A stretch of 64,000 bases of DNA from Aradus depressus (GCA_963662175.1 OY759219.1:29368908-29432907); one strand, 5' to 3'; counted from the first letter of the stretch, positions 47,735-57,935 are shown. The notes: generated by a model not told the origin, from the sequence alone. Program-made: numbers and translations.

Positions 47735-48136
47735 TAGTTACATTGTTTTCTTTTTCTTTTCTATATCTCGCACATTGGGACCTGATAAAGGGACGTAAGA
47801 ACGTCCCGAAACATCGTTGGGATAAAGACACTTCCGAAGAGTTTTTTAAATAGTTATCTTAATTTTTATTAAATTGAAAAATGTGTCTACTTATTATAAA
47901 CGTATCATGTATTAATTTTGTTTATGTACTCATATATTTTAAAGTATTTATTTATTCAGTTTTTATTATTTTCATTTTACTTTTTTTAATAGTTTTGTTA
48001 TTACTACTAATCATAGATGTGTTAGACTCAAGTAGTTATAAATCTAATTTATAAGCTATCTTAGTGTATAAATTTTTCGGCGTACCTTACTACCATGTAT
48101 GGGTTTAACGGAAATAAATTTATTATTATTATTATT
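47735..48136 (+). mobile_element. Family H1 element, complete-looking copy
   Basis: In order: TTATAGTTACATTG, CTATATCTCGCACATTGGGA, the hammerhead-like core (47782-47820), ATAAAGACACTTCCGAAGAG, AATAGTTATCTTAATTTTTA, GGTTTAACGGAAATAAATTT and (ATT)n at 48119-48136. The core reads CUGAUAA, A, GGGACGUAAGAACGUCCC, GAAAC, AUC, GUU. Stem II is perfect; the CUGAUGA box has G-to-A at its sixth base. No open frame. The unit ends in a simple repeat, as retroposed elements often do. Confidence 0.75.
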
Positions 48137-48144
48137 GATCCGCC

Positions 48145-48410
48145 CTATCCGATTCGCCGATTTGATTGTAAATCAATAGGTGTAGTCCTTGGAGAGTTCT
48201 GGATACACACAAAAAAATTTATGTTGATACGTTCATTCTACCGGGATTTTCGCACACATTTTTTTTTTTTTAATTTTTCAAATAGAGTTCGGAAAACATG
48301 AAATTCCAGTGAAAATTCAACATCGAATTTCAGATCGCTTAAATGACTTCTAGCTATACTTAGCAGAGAATTTTGTATGCAGGGGATATATAAATTGAAT
48401 GATTACATAA
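48145..48410 (+). repeat. CTTCCCCAG-family 3' half
   Basis: CGCCGATTTGATTGTAAATC, GAGAGTTCTGGATACACAC, ATTCTACCGGGATTTTCGC and ATGAAATTCCAGTGAAAAT are present. The terminal CTGGGGAAG is degraded. Confidence 0.65.
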
Positions 48411-48830
48411 ATGATGGTCTAATATTTCGAGATGGATGGGTCGGAGGCTGGCGTTGTCTTGGTGACCGACTTTAGCCTGAAGTAAGGTAGCCATGGATAC
48501 GACCCTGTTCTCTTCGACAAGTCCCCCCCCCTCCATCTTTTGTAAATCTTACCACATTTATTATTATGCGTCTCACATTTTAAATTTATTATTTCCCCTT
48601 CTTGTTCGAATCTTTTTTTCTTTCCCTTAAAAAAAATGAAAAGAAAAAAAAAAAAAAAGCTTTTCCAGTCAGTAGATTTAAGCCTTTTCAATTTATATAT
48701 AATATGCCCACATTTATTTTTTTTACAAAACTTGAAGCAATAATGTCTTACCCTCAGCGGTTTTTTTTTGTTTTGATTCTATAGCGCCATTTTGAGGGTA
48801 ACTTTAGTATAGTATGCCATTTTTTCTATA
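48411..48830. other. Unassigned spacer
   Basis: Low-complexity A/T runs at 48615-48660. No gene recognised. Confidence 0.45.
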
Positions 48831-48839
48831 ACAGTGTAA

Positions 48840-49240
48840 TGGACCTTCCTATATCATAGGGCATACTATTTGGTTGGAAATTTGATAAGGAACATTTTTG
48901 GTGGGAATCAATTTTTCGATAGGACAAGCCCTTTTTGCGTAATCAAGGAAACATAAGAAATGAGTTTCGAAACGATATTTAGTAACTATTCTTGGTTTAT
49001 TGTTTAGGGCCCTCTAACATTGATCGTATTGGTCCTATCTTAAATCTAAGAGCATGCTAATAGTTCGAAATTTAATAAGGAAGATTTTCGGTAAGAATTA
49101 ATTTTTCGATAGGACAAGATATTGAAGTGGACAAATCAGAAAAACGTCTAAAAAAATGGGTTTCAAAAATACATTTTGTGCGGTTTTCTATATGTACTCG
49201 TATCTTGCAAACTGGCCAAAGTTTCGGAAACTATTTCGTT
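48840..49240. repeat. Dispersed repeat R3, duplicated block
   Basis: GAAATTTGATAAGGAACATT, TTTTCGATAGGACAAGCCC and, again, GAAATTTAATAAGGAAGATT, TTTTCGATAGGACAAGAT. Two partial R3 copies lie about 185 bp apart. Confidence 0.55.
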
Positions 49241-49345
49241 CTTCAGGGCCTTATAATGACTAGACTGGATGTGTGTAGTGGAGGCGGTATGTGTTTAAAT
49301 GAACTACAAAACTACATTATAAGACCCTGAAGAAGGAAATAAACA

Positions 49346-49621
49346 TAGAAATAAAAGACGTTGTCTTCCCACTGTTTTATTTTAGACTAGACCAGGTTTT
49401 CAACGCGACAGCGTCATCATCTGTGGTACATCCCGCCCACACAGTGTAGCGGTTAAAGGAGAACTGGCCTTTGTCCTTTAACCATTACGCTGTGTGAGTG
49501 GGATGTACCACTTTTGATGACGCTCTTGCTTTGAAAAACAGTTCTGGTCAAAAATAAAACAGTGGGAAGACAACGTCTTTTATTTCTATGAAAAATCTCG
49601 TCCCACATCTTACTATCACAT
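49346..49621. mobile_element. Palindromic hammerhead element (family H3)
   Basis: The left arm AAAAGACGTTGTCTTCCCAC, TGTTTTATTTTAGAC and GTACATCCCGCCCACACAG is mirrored by the right arm TGTGTGAGTGGGATGTACC, AAAATAAAACAGTGGGAAG and ACAACGTCTTTTATTTC: about 120 bp per arm with the centre near 49465. Outside lie TGAAGAAGGAAATAAACA (49328) and TGAAGAAAATAAACA (49623), a TSD with a 3-bp difference. Each arm holds GAUGACGC, then UUGAAAA, then CUGGUC facing outward. The right arm is longer (to ATCACATA). Confidence 0.7.
49397..49422 (-). ncRNA. Hammerhead-like motif, H3 left arm
   Basis: Minus strand: GAUGAUGA, CGC-UGUC-GCG (stem II), UU, GAAA, ACC-U-GGU (stem III), C. The GUC triplet and a 3-bp stem III are well formed. 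The CUGAUGA box begins AUGAUGA and two extra U precede GAAA. Confidence 0.4.
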
Positions 49622-49639
49622 ATGAAGAAAATAAACAGT

Positions 49640-50125
49640 TTCCGAAATGTTGGCCAAATACTGAGTTTTTTCTACACAGGGCAGAATCCCTACTTACCTC
49701 AACATTGTAAATATACTGTTGATTCAAAAATGACCTATTTCAAAATATCGAAACTGACTTAAAATTGGTAAAAACCCGGTAAATAACGACTATTTTATCG
49801 GGTAAAAAGGCTTTTCTATGTCAAATCGAACCCGGTATCATCTGAATTAAAACTTGTTCCCAAATTCTTAATTATTCGTCCCTATAAAAAGGTATCTACT
49901 CTTGATCAGCCTCAAAATTGGTATAAATACAGGGGGTGATGGGTCTTGTTGAAGGGTGCAGGAAATTAAATGGGAAGAGGGCTACTGAATATTTGAAAAG
50001 TTCCAACCCTGTCCAGTTGGGAATAATGTAGCAGAGGTTTGAAACCTTTTCAAGGCTACAAATAATGTATTATTACCTATTTTTATGACGCCAATTCCAG
50101 AAAATTTCACTGTCAAATTTCTGAT
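49640..50125. other. Unassigned spacer
   Basis: Nothing recognised. Confidence 0.5.
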
Positions 50126-50129
50126 CATG

Positions 50130-50305
50130 ATTTTTTTTTTTTTTTTTTTTTTCGAGTTATGACCTTATGCTGAGACATATCGGACAGCTTCCACGATGAT
50201 CATTTTGGAATTTTTTACAGGCACATTGGTGTAAGGACACAGCACAATCATGAAGGCGAGCAGCGAGCCGACCCGGACACCAGAAGACAACACAGGCCCC
50301 ATTAT
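50130..50305 (-). pseudogene. Poly(A)-tailed open fragment, possible retrocopy
   Basis: The minus strand contains an ATG-started frame of 45 codons (MGPVLSSGVRVGSLLAFMIV, then LCPYTNVPVKNSKM) ending in TAA at about 50169. Within 15 bases it runs into an A-run of about 24 (plus-strand T-run 50131-50154). It has one hydrophobic segment and a higher GC content than its surroundings. A coding end followed at once by poly(A) suggests a truncated retroposed transcript or LINE end. The parent is not recognised. Confidence 0.35.
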
Positions 50306-50770
50306 ATTAGGTTTTAAAGGATCTTATGGAAACAATTTCTCCCATAATTCTACCTATTTCTTTCACAATTTGTAGAAAAATTGTCCTTGTAAAAATGGTT
50401 AAGTTCGTTAACCAGAAAAATCATCTGAAATAAGAAGAATTGAGGTGAAAAAAATAAAAAAATTAAAATCATAATTTGGCGAAAATTCATAATTTTCTGT
50501 CATTTGATTTTTGCTATAAAACATTCGTCTATATTCATTTGGAAGCCGAGGTATATCTTTCAGAATATATGCTTATTCTGATTTTTTTTTAAACTTTGAA
50601 TAAAAATCACATTTAAAAACTCCCAGAACTCCTTTAAACAGAAAAATCATGAAATTAAATATTATTATTAAAAAATAATAATTGAATTTTTAACTGACAT
50701 AATTTCTTTTAAGTCTCATATAAGTAAGTAAAAAATAACGTAATACATAAACAGAAATAACAAAAAAAAG
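50306..50770. other. Unassigned AT-rich spacer
   Basis: Nothing recognised. Confidence 0.5.
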
Positions 50771-50776
50771 TCTATG

Positions 50777-51308
50777 TACTTCCCCAGATTTAAACTACGT
50801 ACGGACTATCTGTATAACTCAATATTTGACATACATACTGGCTTCTGAATCCACATACTAAATTTTGGGTCGATACATACATTGGCAGTTATTAGGGCAT
50901 TTAAGTTAAGCCCCTGTTCTCTGGTCCCCTCTTCCCTTCGACCCATTTCGCGAAAATGTAATAGGTTCCACCCACATTTATGTGATTTTGAATTTAAATA
51001 TAAAATTTCATGTCGATACATTCATTATTTAGGCTGTTATTAGGATTTTTGAATTAAGCCCCCTGTGATCCCCCTATCTCCTCTGGCTGATTCCTCAGAA
51101 AATTGATGTGTTGTTCTTAGATGGCTTTGAATTGACATATAAAATCTTATGTCAATACCACCCCTCTAATTCCCCTCCTTTTTGGTCGATTTAATTTTTT
51201 TTTCATTTTTGGAATCAATTGGAAAACTTGAAATTTCTTTGAAAGCTTTGCATCGAATTTTTGACCGATTAAATAATTTACCCTACTCTTCGTATAGCTG
51301 GGGAAGTA
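50777..51308 (+). mobile_element. CTTCCCCAG-family element, complete copy
   Basis: It begins TACTTCCCCAG (50777-50787) and ends with the exact complement CTGGGGAAGTA (51298-51308): 532 bp overall. If the outer TA is the target duplication, the terminal inverted repeat is CTTCCCCAG (9 bp). Inside are about three 140-bp units, each with a T/C-rich part (AAGCCCCCTGTGATCCCCC), a CTGATTCCTCAGAAAATTGA-type segment and GTCGATACATTCATTA. The last part (AAATTTCTTTGAAAGC, ACTCTTCGTATAGCTGGGG) is unique to the 3' end. No coding capacity. Confidence 0.8.
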
Positions 51309-51599
51309 AAAAGCTTCGTTCAATTGGATATGTTTAAAATATTAAAATCAGTTGGGGAGGAGAGGTTAGGAGGGGGGTTGAAGTCCGATTTAAATGCAAA
51401 TTTTTACAAGGGATCTGGGAGGGGTATGATAGAAGCTCAGGTTTGTATTAGCAAACTGCAGGCGCCAGTTGGCTGGGCGTTTAAATTTATATCATAGCTA
51501 GGGTAGCGAATTTACAGTAGCGTTCGTGTAAACGATGTTATAGAAAAAATCATTATTTTATTTATTTTTTATTCTGTTCTTTAAACATTCCAGATAAGA

Positions 51600-51842
51600 A
51601 ACAGCGACGTTCTACGGAAGGTGAGGCTAAGAAGTCTCTAGAAGCACTTGCTGAAGTGGAGATGGGCCGGGCATGTGACAAGTTTGCGTGGAGTGGATTC
51701 CTAGAGACAGAAGAAGAGGAAAAGGAAGACCAGGACTGCGGTGGAAGGACGAGATAGTGCAGAGAATAGGGGATGGATGGTGCACAGTGGCCAGGAACAG
51801 AGAAACATGGAACAAATGTGTGACAGTATTATTTAAGAAATA
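51600..51842 (+). pseudogene. LINE reverse transcriptase C-terminus (RTE/CR1-like)
   Basis: One frame reads WRWAGHVTSLRGVDS. A second frame, after a shift, reads RGKGRPGLRWKDEIVQRIGD, then WCTVARNRETWN and a stop at 51840. This matches the C-terminal pattern 'W-x-G-H-x-x-R-M ... G-R-P-x-x-R-W-x-D-x-I ... W...A.(N/D)R..W' of many RTE/CR1-type and related non-LTR elements. A 3' UTR with AATAAA at 52111 follows to about 52137. Confidence 0.78.
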
Positions 51843-52137
51843 ACTTTCATTTTTACTTTTCACTTTTATTTTAATTTTATCTTTATTCAAGAAGTAACAG
51901 TTTTACTTAAGAAATACCAATTTAATTTAATTTAGAAACAATCGTTAAATTTCAATATCAATTAGTTGTAATTAATCTTTTTTTCCATTTTTTCATTCAT
52001 TTTAAAATTTCTATTCTGATTTCCTTTCGGATTGCTTTTCTGATTTCTTGTGTTGAAAGAGCAGTAGACTCAAAACCTCCAAAAGGAGAAGCTTTTGTTC
52101 TCAAAGAATCTCAATAAAGCTATTTTATTTCATTGTT

Positions 52138-52860
52138 TCACGCGCCCACTCTAGCTTTTGCCGCCCCGATAAACATACAAGTAATTTTTTAAATAATATA
52201 TTTTTTATTTTAATTAAAAATGAAAAGAAGATATATATACATACAATTAACAGTCAAGTACTATGAAACAGTAAAAATTAAAAAGTACCTGTACCTAGTT
52301 AAAAATTGTTAACCAGATGCATTTTTAATGCTATTACAAAAAACGTATTACTGCACAATCAAACAAACTGAAATTAAACAATGTAAAATACGAAATAATA
52401 ATAATGAAGATTTACCCTCCGTAAAAAAGCTAAAACCGTCAGTACTACACAATATAGGAAATGTTTGATTTGATTACACAAAACGTTGACAAAATAAAGA
52501 CTTATGGTCTGTACCGATTGTAAATATGCATAATAAAATTCAATAAGTAAAAAAAAAATTGAGTAACAAGTGCAAAATTATTGCAGGGGACATAAAAAAA
52601 ATTGTATAAACCCAAAGAATGCTTAACGAGTAAAGTTATCAAATTATTCACTTTTCAGGGGAAAAAATCTAGTTGAATTGATAACTTTGTCAATTACAGA
52701 AGGTGAAGTAAGGGATGATAAATATGTAAATTTTTGGAAATGTAAATGTTGGGGTGGGTCTAATCAGACTAATTTTATTGAACTTTCTTACTTTTGCAGA
52801 ATTTTTTCCATTTTACTTCCCATCATCATAAAAAATCATATTTCATCAAAACTATGTATT
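52138..52860. other. AT-rich spacer, nothing recognised
   Basis: No repeat family or open frame could be assigned. Confidence 0.5.
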
Positions 52861-53215
52861 TTGGTATTCTCTAAAACTATTACAAGAAACGATTTTTGAT
52901 TAGATTTTAAACATAAGCTGTATCTTGTAAAATGTGTTTAGATCTTAGGGGAAAGTGGTCTCAATTTTCTTTCAATTTCGGTCAAAATCATGTGACATCT
53001 TCATTCCATTCCAAATTTCAAGTTCATAGCTACATTCGTTTTTGCGGTAGAGAGCTCACAACTTTTCAATAACATGCAGACACACACGCACAGACATCAT
53101 CGCGAAACTGGCCAAAACGATATCAGGGGACCTTGAAACGTGAAAATCCGTTGAAACCACAATCTCGGATTATCGCACCATTACAATACTTCCTTATAAG
53201 AAAGTAAAAGTTAAA
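52861..53215 (-). repeat. Dispersed repeat R3, long copy
   Basis: Complement of the 27.96 kb copy: AACATAAGCTGTATCTTG, TTCAAGTTCATAGCTACATT, ATCATCGCGAAACTGGCC and CATTACAATACTTCCTTATA, then AGAAAGTA. It holds a CACACACG-type stretch. Confidence 0.7.
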
Positions 53216-53224
53216 TACAATTTT

Positions 53225-53525
53225 AATCGTGATTTTTTGAGTCATTGGTTTCCTCGCAAAAACTCCAGCTAATTATTTTACGATAGTTGCATTTAATTTT
53301 GCCAAGAACAGTATGAGAAAGAAAGCCAACCTGTTGTAGGATAAAAACCGGATCAAGACGACCCGGAAACAGAACACATGTGAGAGATCCCGCACTAAAA
53401 TGGTAAACGTAAGTGGAATGCAGGACAGCTGGTTCGATGTCGACACCACCCGGGGGAAAAACACCAGACGTACACTGAAGTTCACTGAAGAAGCTAACAC
53501 CAAACATAACATTCATTACCAATTT
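53225..53525. other. GC-richer open block, unidentified
   Basis: The minus frame 53522-53223 is open for 99 codons (GVFPPGGVDIEPAVLHSTYV, YHFSAGSLTCVLFPGRLD). An LTR-retroelement or LINE origin is conceivable, but no motif supports it. Confidence 0.25.
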
Positions 53526-53529
53526 TGGG

Positions 53530-53930
53530 TTGTTTAATTATAATACAAAGAATCCTGTATCTTTAATAATGTCCAGGATTCTTTGTATTTAAATATTGTA
53601 TAAAAATATGATAAAATATTTATTGTATTTATTATTATATAAAAATATGATGTGGCCATAACAAGCACTTTCATATAACAACCACTCTTTTACAGATCAC
53701 TTTTTCTCTTCCTGCCACCTCTCGGTGATTTCATACTGACAAAACTGGTTATACGCAAGTTATCAAGAATCGTGTTTCATATCCAAAAACCTCATTTGAT
53801 ACAAAGTTTTCATTTTTATTTTTTGGACAGAGTTCCTCCACACCTTAAAGGTCTGTCGAATGTACGTTACTGTTTTATTTATTAATTTATAATTTTTTAT
53901 TTATTAATTTTATTTATTTATTCATTTATA
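53530..53930. other. AT-rich spacer
   Basis: Contains GATGTGGCCATAACAAGCAC (the dispersed TATAAGAAAGTC family) and a tandem TTTATTTATTAATT run (53868-53945). The palindromic pair AATCCTGTATCTTTAATAAT / GTCCAGGATTCTTTGTATT at 53549-53590 forms an imperfect hairpin. Confidence 0.5.
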
Positions 53931-53944
53931 ATTTATTAATATAT

Positions 53945-54945
53945 TATATTGTTATAGTTATATTGTTTTCTAGCCCTAGAGGAAGAGCTGCGCGGACAGT
54001 CCAGACCAGTGCGCTGCAAGGACATCGTCCAGAATTGGATTGTGGAAAAATGGCAACAACGTTGGTCACGACGTCCAGATGGCCGAACGACATACGCATA
54101 CTTCCCGGACGTCCGGGTACGCCTTGACTCAACATGGGTACAGCCTAATCACTGGACGTCTCAAATATTATCAGGTCATGGTGATTTCAACTCCAAGCTG
54201 TTCTTCTTTCACAGGAAGAACACCCCGAACTGTTCGTGCGGCGGTATCGAGACTGCAGAACATGTGGTCCTCGAATGTCCGCAGTACGACCAAGCTAGGG
54301 TGGAGTTGATTCATGGGACAAGATCGTATTTGGGACTAGATCTACGGCAGATGGTGACGGAAACTGACTACCCGATGTTCTGCCGATTCGTCGGCTCCTG
54401 GCGGGAGCAGAAACAGGCAATGTAATGATCCCGAGCTTTGCCTAAACGTAGACTGGGTGATGTTGCTGCAACGCAAGGCGCAACCTCTTTTCAAACCAAT
54501 AAATAAAAAAAAAAAAAAAAAAAAAGTTATTTTGTTTTCTCTTTCTTTTCTATATCTCGCACATTTCGCACCTCATAAAGGGACGTAAGAACGTTCCGAA
54601 ACATCGTTGGGATAAAGACACTTCCGAAGAGTTTTTGAAAAATAGTTATCTTAATTTTTATTAAATTGAAAAATGTGTACTTATCATAAATGTATCTGTG
54701 TATTAATATATATATTTCTTCTTCTTATTTTTTTTTTTCATACTCGTATATTTTTAAGTATTCATTTATTCAGTTTTTATTAAATTCATATTACTTTTTT
54801 TAATAGTTTTATTACTACTAATCATACGTGTGTTAGACTCAAGTAGTTATAAATCTAATTTATAAGTTATCTTAATGTATAAATTCTTTTGACGTATCCT
54901 ATTACCATGTATTGGTTTAACGGAAATAAATGCATTATTATTATT
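53945..54945 (+). mobile_element. Family H1 element split by a LINE
   Basis: The leader (GTTATAGTTATATTGTTTTC) lies left of the LINE. The rest (TTCTATATCTCGCACATTTC, core 54571-54605, ATAAAGACACTTCCGAAGAG, GGTTTAACGGAAATAAATGC, ATTATTATT) lies right of it. The core here reads CUCAUAA with GUUCC in stem II, so it is decayed. Confidence 0.75.
53972..54525 (+). pseudogene. R1/I-like LINE, 5'-truncated insertion
   Basis: An open frame of at least 150 codons (to TAA at 54423) includes WIVEKWQQRWSRRPDGRTTY, LTQ-type SQILSGHGDFNSKLFFFHRK and CSCGGIETAEHVVLECPQYD. This is the region after RT/RNase H in R1/I-type ORF2 ('W-Q-x-x-W-x-x-x-x-x-G-R-W-T'; 'G-H-G-x-F'; C-x-C-G-x(5-6)-H-x(4)-C-P). A 3' UTR and a 21-base poly(A) follow. 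A TSD, GTTATATTGTTTTCT / GTTATTTTGTTTTCT (15 bp, one mismatch, 53957-53971 and 54526-54540), encloses it. The open frame is undamaged, so this is one of the younger insertions. Confidence 0.9.
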
Positions 54946-55054
54946 TAAAAAATGCGTTGGCTTCACCTGTTTTCTTTGTTTCATCTGAAATTCTGAAAGT
55001 GATGCCTAGTAACGCCAGAATGATTGTTGAAAGGATATGGGGAGGGAGAGTGAT

Positions 55055-55110
55055 TTGTAAGAACGTCGTATAAGAAAGTCCTGTTATGGTCACATCATAT
55101 ATATTTATTT
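55055..55110 (+). repeat. TATAAGAAAGTCCT-family fragment
   Basis: CGTATAAGAAAGTCCTGTTA, TGGTCACATCATATATATTT. The complement (ATATGACCATTATAGGACTT) is at 56370. Single short copies are at 7.25, 7.41, 14.12, 33.59, 34.07 and 53.65 kb. Confidence 0.6.
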
Positions 55111-55127
55111 TTTCTTTATCGTTTATC

Positions 55128-55408
55128 GGCGCCGGTAGCTCAGAGGTATACGTGCTTGTCTACTGAGCTCAAGATCACGGATTCGAAACCCTGCCCAGGC
55201 CTTTAGGTGGTTTATCTGGGAGCTGAGAAAACCTTGCGCACACTGTCCTTCGGATGGGACGTTAAGCGTTGGTGCCGAGCCTCTACCATGTCAGGTACTC
55301 GTTACTCGTTTGAATAAACCATGTCCACCAGAGTGACGAAAGAGCGCTCTGGTAGTAGGTGATATGACTCGTAGTTAAAGCCGGGCATGAGTTACAATAA
55401 CTAACTAA
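55128..55408 (+). repeat. SINE-1, subtype B tail
   Basis: GGCGCCGGTAGCTCAGAGGT, GATTCGAAACCCTGCCC, central block, a deletion between CTCGTTTGAATAAACC and ATGTCCACCAGAGTG, and tail GAGTTACAATAACTAACTA. Confidence 0.88.
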
Positions 55409-55479
55409 AACCATATTTTAAAAATCGTTGCTATGCGTTATAATTTAAGCATTACTTGGAATTATTGACTATAGAAATT

Positions 55480-55990
55480 AATTTTACATTCTTTCGGGGG
55501 GTATAACGATAATTGTATTAGTCAAATCTCAAATTTAAGGGCACATTGCCAAATGGAAATTTGATTTGGAACATTTTTGGTAAGAACTTATTTTTCGATA
55601 GTACGAACCATTTTCGAGTAAATCGATCAATCATCTAAACAAGTGAGTTTCAAAACGACACTTCAGGTTTGTTTTTGGCATGTATCTCGCAAACTGGACG
55701 TCCAGTAAAAAATCTTATTTCACATTAAATGTGTCTTTTAGTTTTTTCTACAACTTATGTTGAGAGAATGTTTTGATTAAGTCATAAATATAAGCTGTAT
55801 CTTGTAAAATTGTACTTAAGCTCCGAAATAAATTGGTACCTATACCAATTCAAATCGATTTCTGAGTTTGAGCTTTCACGAAAGTTCAATAACTTATACA
55901 CACAGACATCATCGCAATGTGGTTTCAACGTATTCAGAAAACTCGAAACTCGATCTCGGATTTTTGCACGATTACAATACTTGCTTATAC
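55480..55990 (-). repeat. Dispersed repeat R3, long copy
   Basis: TTTTTCGATAGTACGAACC, AGTTTCAAAACGACACTTC, ATATAAGCTGTATCTTGTA, CTCGATCTCGGATTTTTGC and ACGATTACAATACTTGCTTA. Confidence 0.65.
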
Positions 55991-56044
55991 TAAATAGAGA
56001 ACGTAAAGTATTGTTATGTGTTTTCTTTCGTTTTAAATTGTCTT

Positions 56045-56575
56045 AGACCGAGACAAATAAGCTTCTAAATCCCTAGAAATACAACGGGCATTCTGGTTGG
56101 TCCATTTTCAAACGATCAACGTATATCTTGTTAAAGACCTAACATTATTTTAGTCACAATAAGTACAGTTGAGAGATTTGCAGAAAGCCTGAAAATAAGT
56201 CCACCATCTGTATTCATTGACCATGGGTCACTGCGCCACAAGCCCTGAGATTGCCAAGACACAATTTCTTCGGAGCAACCACGAAATAAGCAATATCGAC
56301 GACCTTCGGAAAACGTTGTTTCGTCTGCAATATTGCCAGAATTATAAGCGTTATCGTAAAAAAATATGTGATATGACCATTATAGGACTTTCTTATACAA
56401 ACAACACTTACACATCACTCTGTCTCCCCTTCTCCTTCTCAAAATCATTTCATTTGGTCTCTGATTTAGGAATCAGACGCACGGGAAATTTGAAGATCCT
56501 ATTGGTAACTTGCAAGCAATCCATTTTTAATAAAAACTATTTTTTTTAGATTATTTAATTTTTATCTTGTTCTTT
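56045..56575. other. Unassigned spacer
   Basis: The open plus frame 56217-56546 is without a recognised domain and its middle is the TATAAGAAAGTC-family repeat, so it is unlikely to be a gene. Confidence 0.35.
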
Positions 56576-56585
56576 TGCTCTGACC

Positions 56586-56616
56586 AGGGGGGTAGGGTGG
56601 GGGGGGGGGGGGGGCA
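56586..56616. repeat. Poly(G) run
   Basis: A G-rich run of about 30 bases (GGGGTAGGGTGGGGGGG and more G); quadruplex-prone on the plus strand. Confidence 0.9.
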
Positions 56617-56699
56617 AAACACTGACCTATCCACGGACATTTATGTTGAACAAGTAAAATTAATATATACTACTTGTCTTTTTTTTCGGCAAAAATTGT

Positions 56700-57020
56700 C
56701 TTAGGTAGTTTCTGAATTATAAGAATACATTTTGATCGAGTTTTCAACAGAATTTCAGATTTTAAAGTTCCTTGAACTCGTTCTTCCTTGATATATGTGT
56801 GTGTGTTTTGTAGCTATCAACTTGAAATTTGAAATAAAGATGTCAGGTGTGCACATATGTTTTTAGACGTTTGCTCTATTTGCGCAAAATCAGTTAGTTC
56901 TATCGGAAAATTGGTCCTAACAAAAAATATTCCTTATTAAATTTTCAACTTTTATATGCCCTTAGATTTTAGTTAGAACCAATATGAACGAAGTTATAGC
57001 TTTCGAAATAAAAAAAAAAA
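56700..57020. repeat. Dispersed repeat R3 fragment
   Basis: ATCAACTTGAAATTTGAAAT, TTAGTTCTATCGGAAAATTG, ACTTTTATATGCCCTTAGAT. Confidence 0.55.
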
Positions 57021-57159
57021 AAAAAGTTTTTTTGTGAAAATTCTATTATTAAAGAGCTAGCACTCATTTTATTTTCATTCAAATATTTAGGATGCCACAT
57101 AGCCTATGATTCAATGGGGCTTATAAGGATGACAATTCAATTCAAATATAATCATCATC

Positions 57160-57245
57160 ATCATCGGCGCAACAACTCATCTCTGAGTCAAGACCTCTTG
57201 GATCAGCCTTCGCCAGTCGTCTCGGTCCTGTGCAGCTGCCCCCCC
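57160..57245 (-). pseudogene. RTE-like LINE extreme C-terminus
   Basis: Minus strand: AAAQDRDDWRRLIQEVLTQR followed by TGA (57195) and (GAT)n. The pattern A-x-D-R-x-x-W-R-x-x-I/V ending the protein and a trinucleotide tail are typical of RTE-type elements. Only about 85 bp survives, joined to a SINE-1 fragment. Confidence 0.65.
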
Positions 57246-57259
57246 TGGCTACGCCCCTG

Positions 57260-57383
57260 GATAGGACTCTTTAACAAGTACAAGCTTGGGACCATCACTT
57301 CGTTTCATCCGAAGAAGGGCATGCTTAAGATTTTTTCAAGTCCCAAAACTTAAGGGCTTCTGCCGGGTTTCGAACCTTATAGC
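57260..57383 (-). repeat. SINE-1 fragment
   Basis: TAGGACTCTTTAACAAGTAC, AAGCTTGGGACCATCACTTC and CTGCCGGGTTTCGAACC. Diverged central part and B-box only. Confidence 0.78.
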
Positions 57384-57935
57384 AAGTTTATTTATCTCAA
57401 ATTTATATATCTTAGTAAAACATTTACTTTATGTAATTGCTCTTAACATATATTTTTTAATTAGATTTTCTGATTCAACATATTGAATGCTTACATATAA
57501 TAGCATATAATATATAATAGACTGGAATAGTTTAGCTATTTGCATTCCTACATCGGCATTCCACATCGAGTCATTCCACATTCCGAGTATTCCATTTAAA
57601 GACAGTTTGTGTTCCTTAATTAGTGCATTAATGCCCTAAGACGGCAGTTGTCTTGGTTTCTACACAGATATCCTGGTTGTGAAATAGGCCTGTGTCTCTG
57701 TGCACATGTTCCCCCTGGAGTTTGCCAAAGAGGTTCTAACTGCCTCCAAGGAGACAGATGGGATGCGCCCCCCCTTCAAACTTAACAAATAAAACTTATC
57801 AAAAGCGGAGTCCCTCCACTTCTCGTATTATTGTCTCCATTAAATAGGAACAGAGGGAAAATCTCAACTTAATAGAGCTTTTTGTTGTGTCATGGTTAAT
57901 TATAGGCTAAAATTTTCACTATAATAGGTATCAGT
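57384..57935. other. Unassigned spacer
   Basis: No feature recognised. 57640-57780 is GC-richer without an open frame of note. Confidence 0.4.

Noticed and set aside
53868..53945. Possible replication or matrix-attachment AT array
   Set aside because: A TTTATTTATTAATT run is ordinary AT microsatellite growth; there is no supporting motif.
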